Shown here: piece after piece, positions 48,801-61,324 of the stretch
How the letters are laid out: each line of letters begins with the position of its first letter
Position numbering within the stretch: the stretch's first letter is position 1
From: Calamus simplicifolius
Taxonomy: Eukaryota > Streptophyta > Magnoliopsida > Arecales > Arecaceae
Direction of reading: 5' to 3'
DNA: 64,000 bases
NCBI GenBank assembly: GCA_900491605.1
Contig: UESW01004377.1
Coordinates: forward strand, 200,186 to 264,185
Made by a program: the position numbers and the translations under genes
Notes under the pieces: generated by a model
Database searches by the model: none
Seen by the model: the letters and a program-made list of their open reading frames with translations, nothing else
What the model was told of the DNA's origin: nothing

Positions 48801-49019
48801 ATCATTTCTTCAATTCATGGCCTATCTTCCAAAACATTGCAAAATTATAAGAAATGTTAATATTGTAACAAATATTTAAAATATGAATTGTAGCAAATAT
48901 GTTAACAAATAATTAACACGAACATCTTTAACCTTATAATAGACAAATATTTGTAACAAATATTAAATCATGAATCAAATATATAAACATAGATTGAAAG
49001 TTTATTTATAAACTTTAAT

Positions 49020-49528
49020 ATTTGTTACAAATAATATATACCAATTTTCGATGAATAATAGCTAAAATTTCCAATGAAATGTTTGCTAAGATAGAATTGA
49101 GTATGAAGAAGATTTGAGTAAGTTCTATTGAGAATTTGAAGAAAGGAAGAAGAAATAGAGATAAGGATTAAAACCGAGAGATATGAAGATAAGAATATGA
49201 ATAGAGGCTTGAACACGATTGAATCGCTATCCTCAAACGTTATTTGCGCTCTCTGAAATGCTTTTTGAGTCAACCACAAATACGTTTGTAGGATTTTAAC
49301 AAGCCTTGATCAAGAGTGCATAAAACCATTAATGAACCCTTAATCGTAGGAAATATGTATAGATTTTCTGGAATGTGTTCAAAAAAGAACGCTGCGGTCT
49401 GGGACTCATTGATTCATCGGAGCGCCGTGACGCTTCGTAATAATTTTTTTCCATTGTGAGAATCATCGTGATAGAGTCCGCGACTCTCACTAAAACGTCG
49501 CTTAATTTAATGTGAAAAAAATCCAACA
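49020..49528 (-). repeat. 3' LTR of a decayed Ty1/copia element (outer end uncertain)
   Basis: The inner end ...AAATCCAACA at 49528 is followed by ATCCCCCACTT (49529-49539), the minus-strand polypurine tract. The outer boundary cannot be placed because the partner LTR lies outside the window; 49020 is a guess. Confidence 0.5.
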
Positions 49529-52500
49529 ATCCCCCACTTGGTCACATTGAACTAAGTACAATCCGAATAGATTAAAGAAGTGTTAATACAGTTGGCTATT
49601 TTTTGATTTGAACCTAACCTTAGTGAAAGCATCATAAAGTCTTAACGAGATTATCGATAGCATAGAAGCTTTGAACCGTTATCCCTTGTGTCAAGACCGA
49701 TGACACTCCATACACACTCCTTAGAGTTCTTTGTCTACACCATTCGCTCAGCATAATTTATGGCCATGTGCTTATCTTGTTTCATGAACCTTTTCATAAG
49801 AGAAACTTTAACTCTCACTTGAGACGATACCATCTCAAGGTTCACATAGGTGAAGTTCTTTCAGTATCTCTGTTACAGTAGATACTTGTCCACATTATTG
49901 AACTTCATTAAGAGTTTAAAAACTCAACCCTCCAACTTGTAACAATCAGCACTATACACTAAGTGCAGCTACAATCTACTTATCAATGATTTGTTATCCA
50001 TTGAACCTAAGACTAGTTATTTTCTAGTATTGGGTTGGGTTGCCATCATTGATGGACTTTTACTCAAGGAGTTTTAGACACATCCCTCTGAAAGTCATCT
50101 TCACTAAATCTCTTGTAAGAGGTTTAGTAAGTGGATCAGCTAGATTATAGTTTGATCGCAAAAAAGTAAGAGAAATTATTCCATCCTTGATTAAATTTCT
50201 TACATACTCATCATAACTAATAGTCTAGACTTTCCATTGTACACTTTGCTGCACGCTCTAACTAAAGTAGCTTGGCTATCACAATATATCGATATAGTTG
50301 AAATATTCTCACAATCCAATAAAATTTCCAATAGAAGATTCCTTAACCACTCAGCCTTTGTCCTGCTGAAGCTAGAGCCACAAACTCTGACTCCATTGTT
50401 GAGTATGTAATGTAAGTTTGTTTCTTGAATTTCTAAGATATTGCATCATTCGCTAGTGTAAACACCCAACCAGTGATAGATTTACTATTTCCCACACTCG
50501 ATATCCAACTTGCATCAGTATATCGTTCCAATATAGCAGAAAATTTAGAGTATTTTAGACTTAGCCTTTTGGTTTTTAAAAGATAACTAAAGTCTCTACC
50601 AATAGCCTTCCAATGATCTACACTTGGGTTGCTAGGAAACCTACTCAACTTACTAACTACAAATGCTATATCGGGTCTAGTATATTGCATCAAATATATT
50701 AGATAGCCAATATCACTTGCATACTCAAGTTGAGCCATGGTTCATCCACTATTCTTTTCAAGCTTAAGACTTGGATCAAACGGGGTATTCACTTTTTGAA
50801 CTTCAAATGTTTGAACTTGTGTAACACTTTCTCAACATAATATGATTGATCAAGTTCAAAACCCCCACTATTTTGTTTTACTTTGATGCCCAAAATGGTG
50901 TCAACTTGTCCAAAATCTTTCATCTTGAAAGTGGATGATAGAACCCCTTCGTTTCTTGTATGCCTTTTATTTCATTGCTAATGATCAACATATCATCAAC
51001 ATAAAGGCACACATATACCACAAGGTCATCATGCACTTTAGTATATAAACACTTGTCAGAATGTTGTAAACAAATTTATTTGAGAGTATAACATAGTTAA
51101 ACTTCTCATGCCATTGTTTGGACGCTTGTTTCAATCCATACAAGGATTTAACAAGCTTGCACACCTTATGTTCATTATCCGATAGAACAAAACCCTATGG
51201 TTGTTCCATACATACCTCCTTATTGAGATTACCATTTAGAAATACCATTTTGACATCCATTGATGAACATAAAGATTGTGCAATAAAGCCAATGCAAACA
51301 ATACTCTAATTATTGTTATTCTAGCTACAGGTACATATATCAAAATAGTCCATTCCTTCTTTTTGTCGAAAACCTTTAGCTACTAATCTAACATTATAGG
51401 TATTTAAAGTACCATTACTATGATACTTCTTCTTAAATACCCATTTACAACCAATAGGCTTAGACCTTTTGGGTAAATTGACAAGCTCCCAAATGTAGTT
51501 TGACATAATAAACCCATCTTATCTTGAATAACTTCCTTTAAAAAGTAGAATCTCTCGAAGCCATTGCTTTCTTAAAAGTTTTAGGATCATCTTTCACTTG
51601 AAGAATAATAGGTACCTTACAAATAAAATATAATTCTCTCGACTTTCTTCTACTAAATAGAAAGAAATGAGTTAAGAATCTATCTCTTCAGGTCCTAAAT
51701 TCTTAACTTTTCGGATTCTCTTACTTTTTTAAAGTTTCTTTGAAGTATTCTCCTCGCAGGAATCTTCATTTGTGGTACTTTGAGAATTCTTTTCGGAAAT
51801 GATAAAATTCTCAAAGAACTCCATATCTTTAGATTCTATTATCACATTAGACTAAATTAAAGAGTCTATAGGCTTTGCTATTTGTAGCATATCCTACAAA
51901 AGCACACCTAATTTCATGAGGACCCAACTTGGTTCTTTTAGGATCGGTGTTCTTGCAATAAGCAAGACACCCCCATACTTTAAAATAGCCTATATTAGGC
52001 TTTCTGCCTTTTCACAACTCATATGGATAGGTCTTATTCTTTTTAATAAAAATTCTATTAAGAATATGATATGCAAATATTAAAAGGCAACTCAGCATGC
52101 AACAACATGGAATTTATCATCTCTAAAAATATTCTATTTTTACATTCTGCTAACCCATTTTGTTCGGGTGTGCATAGTACAGAACACTCATGTATGATTC
52201 CATTTTATTCACAAAACACATTAAAATCATTAGGAAAAAATTCTTCACCCCTATCACTTCTAAGGATTTTAATATTTCTACCTAATTGGTTTTCAACTTT
52301 TGCTTTATAAACTTTAAATGCATGGAAAGCCTCATCTTTATGCTTAAGTAAGTAAATGTATGTATATCTAGAGAAATCATCAATAAAAGTAATAAAATAT
52401 CTATGCACAAGTTCTAGCAAATTAGTATTTCTCTCTACACTATGAAATGGCTTTTCAGTCATCTTTGATTTAATGCAAATTTTACATTTATTAAACTTAT

Positions 52501-53661
52501 CAATATTACAAAAAATCATGCCATATTTAATTAATCTTTTCATAGTGCTAATACCAATATGTGCTATTCTACCATGCCATAAAGTAACGAAATCATCAAT
52601 ATAAGCAGAAGACACACTATTGTTATTATTATTATTATTATCAATAATACAAAGCTTGACCATTCATCAATAGAATAACAAAAACACCATTGTGAGATAG
52701 TATAAGTTTTTCTAATTCAAATATACTTTTAATCTCTGATTTGCCCAATAAATCTTCACTAACAATATTTATATTCATATCCGGCACATACAGCACATTG
52801 ATCAAAGTGATCTTGTTGCTGGATGTGAAGTGGAGATCCACTCTTCCTTTCCCAAGCACCTTGGATCAGCCTTCATTTTTCATTAGAATTTCTTATCCAT
52901 TGATGATATCCACATAAGTCTTAAAATGTAACTTATCGTAGAAAACATGGATGGTGGTACAAGTATCATACCACCAACCGAAAACCTTGCCTCTGACCAC
53001 CATGACTTCGCTCACGGTGGCGACTATCTCATCGTCTACTTTGATTATATTTTTCTTATAGGTTTGCCCCTTTTGATGCCTGCAATCACGAGCAAAGTAT
53101 CCATGTTTGCCACATACAAAGCAACTCACATTGGGCTTATTTTTGTTGGATTTCTTAAACTTATCTTGATCCCTTTTAAGACCAAGTTTATTCTCTTTCG
53201 TTTTCTTGGACTTCTTAGGATTGCTCACAGCATTTGCCTTCGAAGTACCAAATTCACTTTCTCAATCTTTTCACGCACCCTCGATTCCTCCTCGATTCAA
53301 ATGTGTTTTTGCAATTGTTCCAAGGAATAATCCTCAGAGTTGTGAAGTACTTTCTTTCTGATTCTATTCCAAGATGATGGCAACTTTGCAATAATTGCAC
53401 CTACTTGAAAAGGTTCGAAAACCTCTATCTTCATTGCCACCAATTTGTTGACAATAATTTCTAACTTATGCCCTTGTGCATTCCAAATCTCCCACAGAAA
53501 TTGAGTGTTGGTATAGAGGTCGTAGAGGCGATTCAACAATGCGTTGAGGATATGGCCATGGCATATGAGTTCATCTTTACGCCTCTTCTTTCTTTTGGCC
53601 TTGAGTTCTTCAGAGTCCTCGGCAGTGGGCTTGGGAATATATGCCAAATTCGAATATAACA
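49529..53661 (-). pseudogene. Decayed Ty1/copia gag-pol, interrupted by a Tat element
   Basis: Minus-strand order: gag fragment 53661-53297 (FQVGAIIAKLPSSWNRIRKK); CCHC knuckle CFVCGKHGYFARDC near 53130; protease region WWYDTCTTIHV near 52970, where the usual Gly of the D-T/S-G active site is Cys; integrase LWHGRIAHIGISTMKRL and ITFIDDFSRYTYIYLLKHKDE (52575-52330); RT PIGCKWVFKKKYHSNGTLNTY (about 51455-51395); RT/RNase H tail YTRPDIAFVVSKLSRF...YTDASWISSVGNSKSITGWVF (50690-50465). Many stops and frame changes make it non-functional. It is cut at 53661 by the LTR of the plus-strand Tat element; the gag start and 5' LTR must lie beyond 64000. Confidence 0.85.
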
Positions 53662-54660
53662 TGTTGAGGGGTAAAATCGTTATTGCATTAATATCCATGC
53701 AAGGAGGCTAAGACCGACCCCTTCCCTTCGTATCTCCCGGGCTCCCATAGCTCGTCCTCCCCGAGCTCCTATAGCTCGGCTTCCCCGAGCTTCCATAGCT
53801 CGTCTCTCCCGAGCTTCTCTAGCTCGGTTTCCCCGAGCTTCCCTAGTTCGGCTTCCCCGAGCTTCCCTAGCTCGGCTTCTCCGAGCTTCCATAGCTCGGC
53901 TTCTCCGAGCTTCCGTAGCTCGGCTTCCCCGAGCTTCCCTAGCTCGGCTTCCCCGAGCTTCCCTAGCTCGGCTCTCCCGAGCTCCCATAGCTCGGCTCTC
54001 CCGAGCTTTCTGTAGCTTGTTTTCCCCGAGCCTCCATGGTCCGGCTTCACTGAACGACCCACGATCCAATACCCACCTCCACGGAACCTGACGCGGGAGA
54101 GCCTAAGCATACTGTAACAGCATCCTAGGCAAGGAATCATGCTGAGAAGTGGTCTAGAACCTATCAAGGCTACCTGGGACCTACACACCTACCAGATCTC
54201 AAGCCATCAAGGAGCTCTCCTAGCCGTCGATCCCCTAATAGACAAGATATGGATCCCAACAGCTCCACAATGGCCTGATTCGATCCATCCCCGTATCCTA
54301 ACAACCTCTGAACCTTCCAGAAGACGCTCAAGATCCAAGTGACAGCCTATAAGTATCACGCTCACAGATTTCCTCAGGTACGCGTGCGCTCATACCCTCA
54401 CTCCCACTCTCCTGCTCTCCTACTGCTCGTCGGTGCTCTCGCCCCCCTAGAGCTCCCGATTGGCCGCCCCCCAGAGAGACTCCTCGGAGAGATCCACCTT
54501 CCCATTTTCTGATTGATCGTCGATTTCCTTCCACTAACTTGAGCGTCGGAGGGTCTTCCACGGAGGGCCACCCTCAATGCCTCTCGCGCGAGGACTTGTG
54601 CAGGTCCGCCCCCTGGAGATCAACTGCGCTCGAGTCGGAGGACAGATCCCGGCGGCAACA
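53662..54660 (+). repeat. 5' LTR of the plus-strand Tat element with internal 24-bp tandem array
   Basis: Starts TGTTGAGGGG and ends GGCGGCAACA. About 12 units of 24 bp (53740-54030) carry a dyad CCGAGC-N7-GCTCGG, perfect for example at 53761-53779. A possible TATA box, CTATAAGTA, lies at 54347-54355. Open frames on the minus strand across the array (up to 139 codons) are repeat artefacts because 24 is a multiple of three. Confidence 0.82.
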
Positions 54661-54680
54661 GATTGGCGCTAGAGGAAGGG
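54661..54680 (+). other. Primer-binding region of the plus-strand Tat element
   Basis: GATTGGCGCTAGAGGAAGGG directly follows the LTR end. Its position and form fit a gypsy primer-binding site; the tRNA is not assigned. Confidence 0.65.
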
Positions 54681-54745
54681 TCTCAAGTCCCATTAAAACT
54701 TGAAGAAAGGAGACAAGGATCCTAATATGGAGTAGAACCTCTCTA

Positions 54746-56340
54746 ATGGCCAATTGGAGAAGAGAAATCTCTGAAGCTCAAGATCAGGTCGCTTCCCAAA
54801 GGCCTGATCCAACGAGCGATGTAGCGCCGCAACCACCACCAGTCGAAACCCCGTCACCGCCTGCCATCCCGGTGACCCAGGACCAGTTTGCCTCGCTGGT
54901 CCAACAAGTTCAGACTCTGACCCACCTGGTCCAGGAGCACCTTACGGCTCCTCCTGCTCCACACTTTCATAAGGAAGCAGCAGTTCCTTCTTCGTCGGCA
55001 ACTTCCTCCTCCAGTCCGCATAAATCCATGGACCCCCCACATCGACCTAAAGGGGACAAGCCAGTCCCGCGAGGCGGTCACGATAGAGATCCTCCCAGAT
55101 CTCGGTGAGCTCGGTCTCTCTCTCCGGTGACCTCCCACCATGATTCGATGCCGTCTCTGTGATCTTCTCGCCCAGCTCCTCCTCTGGCTGGCGAAGAGGA
55201 GATCCATCATCAGATCCAGGAAATACATCAGGAACTGGACGCTGCCAAGCAGGCCCATCCGCCCCAGCCCAAAGCGGAGTAGGGCATCCCTTTCTCTAAG
55301 AGGATTATGGAGGAAGTGATTCCCTCCCATGTCAAGTTACCAGCCATCGAACCTTACCATGGCTCTTCTGACCCAGACGACCATCTTAGCAGCTTCCGGT
55401 CAATAATGATATTCCATGGAGCATTCAACGCGGTCCTCTGCCGTGCTTTCCCTCCACCCTTAGGGGATCTGTCTGGACCTGGTTCAATGCTTTAAAACCA
55501 GGTTCCATCGATTCATTTGACGAGCTGAGCCACCTTTTTATTGGTCAGTTCGTCAGCAGTCGCCGCCACCGACGAAGATCCGACTCCCTCTCTGAAGTTA
55601 AGCAGAGAGAGGGGGAGTCCTTGAGAAATTATCTTGGCCGTTTTAATAAGGCCATGTTAGAGGTAGACCACCTTAATCATGAGGTGGCTATGTCCACCTT
55701 GGCAGGGGGAGTATCGAAGGAGAGCAACTTCTACCTAGCTATGGAGGTCAGCTACCCCCCCAGCCTCTCTGATATGATGGCCTTGGCGGACAAGTACGCC
55801 AGGGTCGAAGAATCGCGGAGAGTTGCCCGTGCCGAGTAGGCAAAGAAGAAGGAGCCCAAGGGTCCCGACAGGCACCGTCCCGCCCGTCGGCCAAGTCCAC
55901 CTCGCCGCCAAAGAGTTCCCCTGCTGCCGCCAAGGAATTGCTCCCGGAGCCCCCCAGGCGATTCGACCACTACACTCCGCTGACCGTGCCCCGGCGCAAA
56001 TCCTCATGGAAATAGAGCACCAGCTCCCCCGGCCAGTACCTCTCCGAGGGAACCCTACCCGAAGAGATCCCACCAAGTACTGCCATTACCACCGGGAGCA
56101 CGGCCACGACACTGAAGAATGCTGGCAGTTGAAAAACGAAATCGAGAGGCTGATCCAGCGGGGCGACTGAATCAGTTCAGGAGGGCGCCCGAGCCACAAC
56201 AAGGAGGTGACCGTCAGCCCGAACTTCAACAACCTCCTCCTCCACCGAATCCGTCCGTGATCGGCCGCATTAACATGATTGAAGAGGCCGACGGATCGAG
56301 CCCTAGGGGCAACAGTGAAGGATCGGCGCCAAAGAAGGCA
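54746..56340 (+). pseudogene. Tat-type gag, broken
   Basis: The ATG at 54746 begins MANWRREISEAQDQVA. A Pro-rich linker with a short heptad stretch (QDQFASLVQQVQTLTHLVQ) follows. The capsid-like core runs from about 55340 (LPAIEPYHGSSDPDDHLSSF, then YLGRFNKAMLEVDHLNHEVA at 55627-55686), and the basic YCHYHREHGHDTEECWQLKN motif is at about 56077. Stops at 55106, 55159 and 55837 and frame changes near 55450, 55945, 55993 and 56163 break it. All four frame changes have the sense of one lost base. Confidence 0.85.
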
Positions 56341-59300
56341 TGGACGGACGAGCTCTCTTCTCCGACGATGATCTCCAAGGGATACAGCTTCCCCATGAAG
56401 ACGCACTAGTTGTATCCCTCAATTTAAATAACTATGATGTAAGCCGAATCCTTATTGATAGTGGAAGTTCGGTGAATATTTTGTACCTCGGTGTGTTTGC
56501 CAGGATGAAATTACTCATGGAAAACCTGCGAACCGTGGATTCCACCTTGATGGGATTCACTGGCGATGTCATCGTCCCAGAAGGGGTCGTCACCCTGACA
56601 GTCCGCACAGGAACCTGGCCCCTTGTAGCCATTATCCAGACAGACTTCCTAGTAACCGACCTCAGATCTCCATACAATGCGATATTAGGCAGGCCCGGCC
56701 TGATGTCCCTCAAGGCAGTTGTCTCCATCCGCATCTGTCCATGAAATTCCCCACCGAGCGAGGAGTTGGAGTTGTTTGAGGAAGTCAGGCCATGGCTCGG
56801 CAGTGCTTCGTTACAAGCCTTCAGTCTAGAATGCCGGAGGTTGATGGGCTGGATACTCGGGAGGACTTCGCCGAACAGCGAGGAGAACCAGCAGAGGAAT
56901 TGGAGGAGGTGCCATTGGATGAGGCTCGTCCCGACCGAACTATAAAAATTGGGTCGCTGCTCAAAGGAGAGTCTCAGCGCAGATTGATCAGGTTCCTCCA
57001 AAGCAACGCTGACATCTTCGCCTGGTCGCCTCTGATATGCCTGGGATCAGCCCCGAGGTTCTCGTCCATCGTCTCAATGTGGACGAGATGCATAGGCCCA
57101 TCAAGCAGAAAAAGAGAAGCTTCACCCCAGAGCGACAAAAGGCCATTGAAGAAGAGGTAGACAAACTCATCAAGGCTAATTTCATCCGGGAGATAAATTA
57201 TCCGAGCTGGCTATCAAACGTCGTCATGGTAAAGAAGTCAAACGGCAAATGGAGAATCTGCATCGACTTCACCGACCTCAACAAAGCCTGCCCGAAGGAC
57301 AGCTTCCCCCTCCCTCGGATCGACCAGCTTGTGGACGCCACCTCAGGTCACCAGATGCTGTCATTCATGGATGCCTATTCAGGCTACAATCAGATCCGAA
57401 TGGCCCCTGAGGACGAAGAAAAGACCACCTTCATAACCGACCGAGGTACTTATTGTTACCGTGTCATGCCTTTTGGTCTTAAAAATGCAGGTACAACCTA
57501 CCAGAGGCTGGTTAACAAAGTATTCAAGGAGAAATCGGCCGGAATATGGAGGTGTACGTGGACGACATGCTGGTCAAAAGCAAGGAGGCATCACAGCATG
57601 TCGAGGACCTCATAGAGAGCTTTGCAACGCTGTGCAAGTACGGGATGAGACTCAATCCAACCAAATGCGCCTTCGGCGTTAACTCCGGGAAGTTTCTTGG
57701 CTTCATGGTCTCCCAGCGAGGCATCGAAGCTAACCCCCAGAAGATTCAAGCTCTCCAACAAATGGTGCCCCCGGCATCTGTTAAAGAGGTCCAGCGCCTA
57801 ACTGGGAGGATAGCGGCTCTTAACCGCTTTGTGGCACGGTCAGCCGAGAGATGCCTCCCCTTCTTCAAAACCCTTCGGTCGGCTAAAAACTTCCAGTGGA
57901 CTCATGAATGCCAAAAGTCATTTCAGGATCTCAAGAAATATCTCGACTCGCCCCCACTTCTCAGCAGTCCGGCCCCGGGCGAGACCTATTCTTGTACCTG
58001 GCTGTTTCAGAGGGTGCCGTTTGTTCGGTGCTGGTCAGGGAAGAAGGCAAAGTTTAGAAGCCGATCTACTATGTCAGCAAGCTACTCCGCGATGCGGAGA
58101 CGAGGTACAGCAGAATTGAGAAGATGGTGTTGGCCTTAATTACCTCAGTTCGGAAGCTGTAACTGTACTTCCAAGCACATTCTGTGACGGTCCTGACCAA
58201 CCAACCCATCAGGGCAGTAGTCCACCATCCCGAGACGTCGGGAAGAATGACCAAGTGGGCCGTCGAGTTGAGTGAGCATGACATACACTTTTAGCCTCGC
58301 CCAGCTATCAAAGCTCAGGTGCTTGCCGACTTCCTCCTCGAGTGTACCATCTCGGAGGACGGCTCTACCCTAGACTCCCTTGAAGAACCAAAATCTGGAG
58401 CTCGGTGGCTCCACCATGTCGACGGGTCATCTAATGCCCATCGCTCCAGTGTGGGCCTGGTTCTCACCAGTCCGAAGGGGGTAACCTTCAAATATGGCAT
58501 CCATTTCTCTTTCTCGGCCTCCAACAACGAAGCAGAATACGAAGCCCTGCTAGCCGGCCTCCGAATCGCCTGCAATATGAAGGTGGAGAAGCTTAGTGCC
58601 TTCACCGACTCTCAACTGGTAGCCGATCATGTACGAGGAGAGTTTGAAGCCCGGAAGCCGAACATGGTTCGATATATTCAGGAGGTGCGGAGCCTGCTTC
58701 CCCATTTTGCCGAATTTGAAATCATTCAGATTCCCAGGTCCGAGAATGCCCGCGCCGACCTACTCTCTCGATTGGCGACCACGAGTCGATGGACGCCGAA
58801 CAAAAGTTCCACCTGGAGACTCTGGAAAGGCCCAGCATCGCGGAAGCTGACCGGATAATGCAGGTCGAAGCTGAACCATCATGGTTCGACCCTATTCTTA
58901 AATATCTCAAAGAGGGGTCGCTTCCACCCGATCGAAGAGAAGCTAGAAAGCTGAAGCTACAGGCCACCCACTACGTGCTGATCGACAACCAGCTTTACAA
59001 ATGGTCTTCTCCATGCCACTGCTCAGGTGCCTTCGCCCGTCCAAAGCAGATTATGCTATGTGCGAGGTACATGAAGGGATTTGCAGCAACCATCTGGGAG
59101 GTCGGTCCCTATGCCACAAGGTACTGCGACAAGGCTACTACTGGCCGACCATGCAGAAGGATGCGGACGACCTAATCTGAGCCTGCGACCCATGCTAGAG
59201 GCATTCAAGCATCCAAAGGCTCCCCTCCGCCGAACTAGTTTCCATATCCTCCGCCTGGCCTTTCACCAAATGGGGGATGGACATCCTCGGCCCATTCCCG

Positions 59301-60111
59301 CTTGCCACGAGACAGCGAAAATTCTTATTTGCCACATTGACTACTTCACTAAATGGGTTGAGGCGGAAGCAGTTGCACAAATAACCGAAGCACGGGCCAG
59401 AGATTTTGTATGGAGGTCCATCATATGCCGATTCGGCCTCCCACATACCGTAATCACCGATAACGGTAAGCAGTTTGATAACTTCAAATTCCGCCAGTTC
59501 TATGAGGAGCATGGAATCCGTCACCACCTCACCTCGGTCGGGCATCCACAAGCCAACGGAGCAGCCGAAGTGACCAACAGGACCCTCTTCAGGGGATCAA
59601 AGCTCGCCTTTCCAGAGCCCAAGGCAGGTGGGCGGATGAGCTGCATCATGTTCTATGGGCCTACCGCACCACCCCGAGAATCCCGACAGGTGAAACCCCA
59701 TTCCGGATGGCCTTCGGCACGGAGGCCGTTATCCTTATGGAAATAGGTCTCCCATCGTTGCGGGTGGAAAGCTACTCAGAGAAAGCTAGCAACGATCAGC
59801 TCCACACTAACCTTGACCTGGTGGAGGAGATCAGAGAAAAGGCCCGGATCAGAGTGGCTGCATATCAACAAAGGATGGCCCGTTACCACGCCTCCAGAGT
59901 CAAAGGAAAAGCCTTCCTCCCTGGCGACCTTGTCCTTCGAAAAGCCTCTGTTTCCAAACCGCTGGAACAAGGAAAGCTGGTGCCAAACTGGGAAGGCCCG
60001 TACCAGGTGGCGGAGACCATTGGATCGGGAACCTACAAGCTACAAGATTTGAATGGGAAATCCATCCCCCAGACGTGGAACTCGGACAATCTCCGAAAAT
60101 ATTATCAATAG
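56341..60111 (+). pseudogene. Tat-type pol (protease-RT-RNase H-integrase), broken
   Basis: Motifs: protease RILIDSGSSVNILY (56448-56489); RT FTDLNKACPKDSFPLPRIDQ (about 57268-57327) and YVDDML (57552-57569); RNase H HHVDGSSNAHRSS (58414), NNEAEYEALLAGL (58524) and FTDSQLVADHV (58602); integrase HYVLIDNQLYK upstream of the zinc finger (58972), DYFTKWVEAEAV (59339), ITDNGKQFDN (59454) and HPQANGAAEVTNRT (59542); C-terminal AFLPGDLVLRKASVSKP, then WNSDNLRKYYQ with TAG at 60109-60111. No chromodomain. Frame changes lie near 56360, 56735, 57025, 57535, 57985, 58785, 59005, 59325 and 59590, each equal to one lost base. Stops from C-to-T changes are also present (56777, 58052, 58291 and near 59175). 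Confidence 0.9.
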
Positions 60112-60269
60112 GGTATGTCCTCTCCAAGTCTATTTTCATATGCCTCATTATACCTTCCTGTCGACACATTTTTTCAATGCAAATCATTATGCACTACATT
60201 GCCAAAGGTTGCAAAAAGAAATAGATGCTGCTTACCAATCCTTGGCACGATCGAGCTACTTGTCTGAAC

Positions 60270-60860
60270 ATGAATTCTCTGAACCTCGGCTGGGCCGAGT
60301 AACAAATTCTCTGAACCTTGGCAGGGCCAAGTAAAAAATTTTCCGAACCTCGGCTGGGCCGAGCAACAAATTCTTCGAACCTTGGCAGGGCCAAGTAAAA
60401 AATTCTCCGAACCTCGGCTGGGCCGAGCAACAAATTCTCCGAACCTTGGCAGGGCCTAGTAAAAAATTCTCCGAACCTCGGCTGGGCCGAGCAACAAATT
60501 CTCCAAACCTTGGCAGGGCCAAGTAAAAAATTCTCCGAACCTCGGCTGGGCCGAGCAACATATTCTCCGAACCTTGGTAGGGCCAAGTAAAAATTCTCCG
60601 AACCTCGGCTGGGCCGAGCAACAAATTCTCCGAACCTTGGCAGGGCCAAGTAAAAAATTCTCCGAACCTCGGCTGGGCCCGAGCAACAAATTCTCCGAAC
60701 CTTGGCAGGGCCAAGTAAAAAATTCTCCAAACCTCGGCTGGGCCAAGCAACAAATTCTCCGAACCTTGGCAGGACCAAGTAAAAAATTCTCCTAACCTTG
60801 GAAGGGCCAAGTAAAAAATTCTCCAAACCTCGACTGGGTCGAGCAACAAATTCAGGCTAA
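60270..60860. repeat. Tandem array A of the plus-strand Tat element (64-bp dimeric unit)
   Basis: About nine units of 64 bp, each made of two 32-bp halves: CTCCGAACCTCGGCTGGGCC... and CTCCGAACCTTGGCAGGGCC.... Half one carries the dyad CTCGGC-TGG-GCCGAG (first at 60285-60299), half two CTTGGC-AGG-GCCAAG (first at 60317-60331). A third matched pair, CTCGAC-TGG-GTCGAG, is at 60829-60843. Open frames on the minus strand (up to 232 codons) reflect periodic sequence, not genes. Confidence 0.93.
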
Positions 60861-61324
60861 AATGCCGACGGAAAACCAAAGTATGCGGGCCCCGGTTAAA
60901 GACGAAGGACTTCCCAATAGTCCCCAAAACTTCAGCCAATTTGGAAAAAGGCACACTAAGCGAAAACCGTCAACACGCACAAAGAATGTGCCTCCGGCAA
61001 ACCCCTAAAGGGTTCAATAAGTCCCGCGTGACCAGCCACGAGCCCCAGGCAAAGCCAGGGAATCCCCCCTTTTTGCTACTAAAGTCTTTGGGCAACGCCC
61101 CTATAACCAGCCGAACAAAGCGCCTATCTCAAACAGAGCCATCACTCAGCGCCTAAACTAGTGGAGCCACCCAGGCTCCCCAACTGTTATACGAGTGGCA
61201 TTCTTTAGAGCAAAAAACTCACGAAATAAGAAGATTATCCAAACAGGGCCATTTTCATTGATTGAGAAAAGGGAGTACAAAAGAAACAGAAAAAAACAAA
61301 AACAAGAAGCAAAGGAGGCCCCAA
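60861..61324. other. Spacer between array A and the antisense ORF
   Basis: Non-coding. An A-rich stretch at 61255-61315 (T-rich on the minus strand) would lie in the 3' part of an antisense transcript. Confidence 0.5.

Noticed and set aside
53680..54188. Minus-strand frames of Arg/Glu/Ala/Ser-rich repeats in the Tat LTR
   Set aside because: Created by the 24-bp tandem unit; no homology to a protein family.
60270..60860. Regularly spaced palindromic repeats that could suggest a CRISPR array
   Set aside because: The spacers are as repetitive as the palindromes, no cas genes exist, and the context is a plant retrotransposon.
60194..60954. Long minus-strand open frames (up to 232 codons) of repeating peptide such as ENLLLGPAEVRRIFYLA
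   Set aside because: They run through the 64-bp array and exist in several frames at once; periodic sequence without stops, not a protein.
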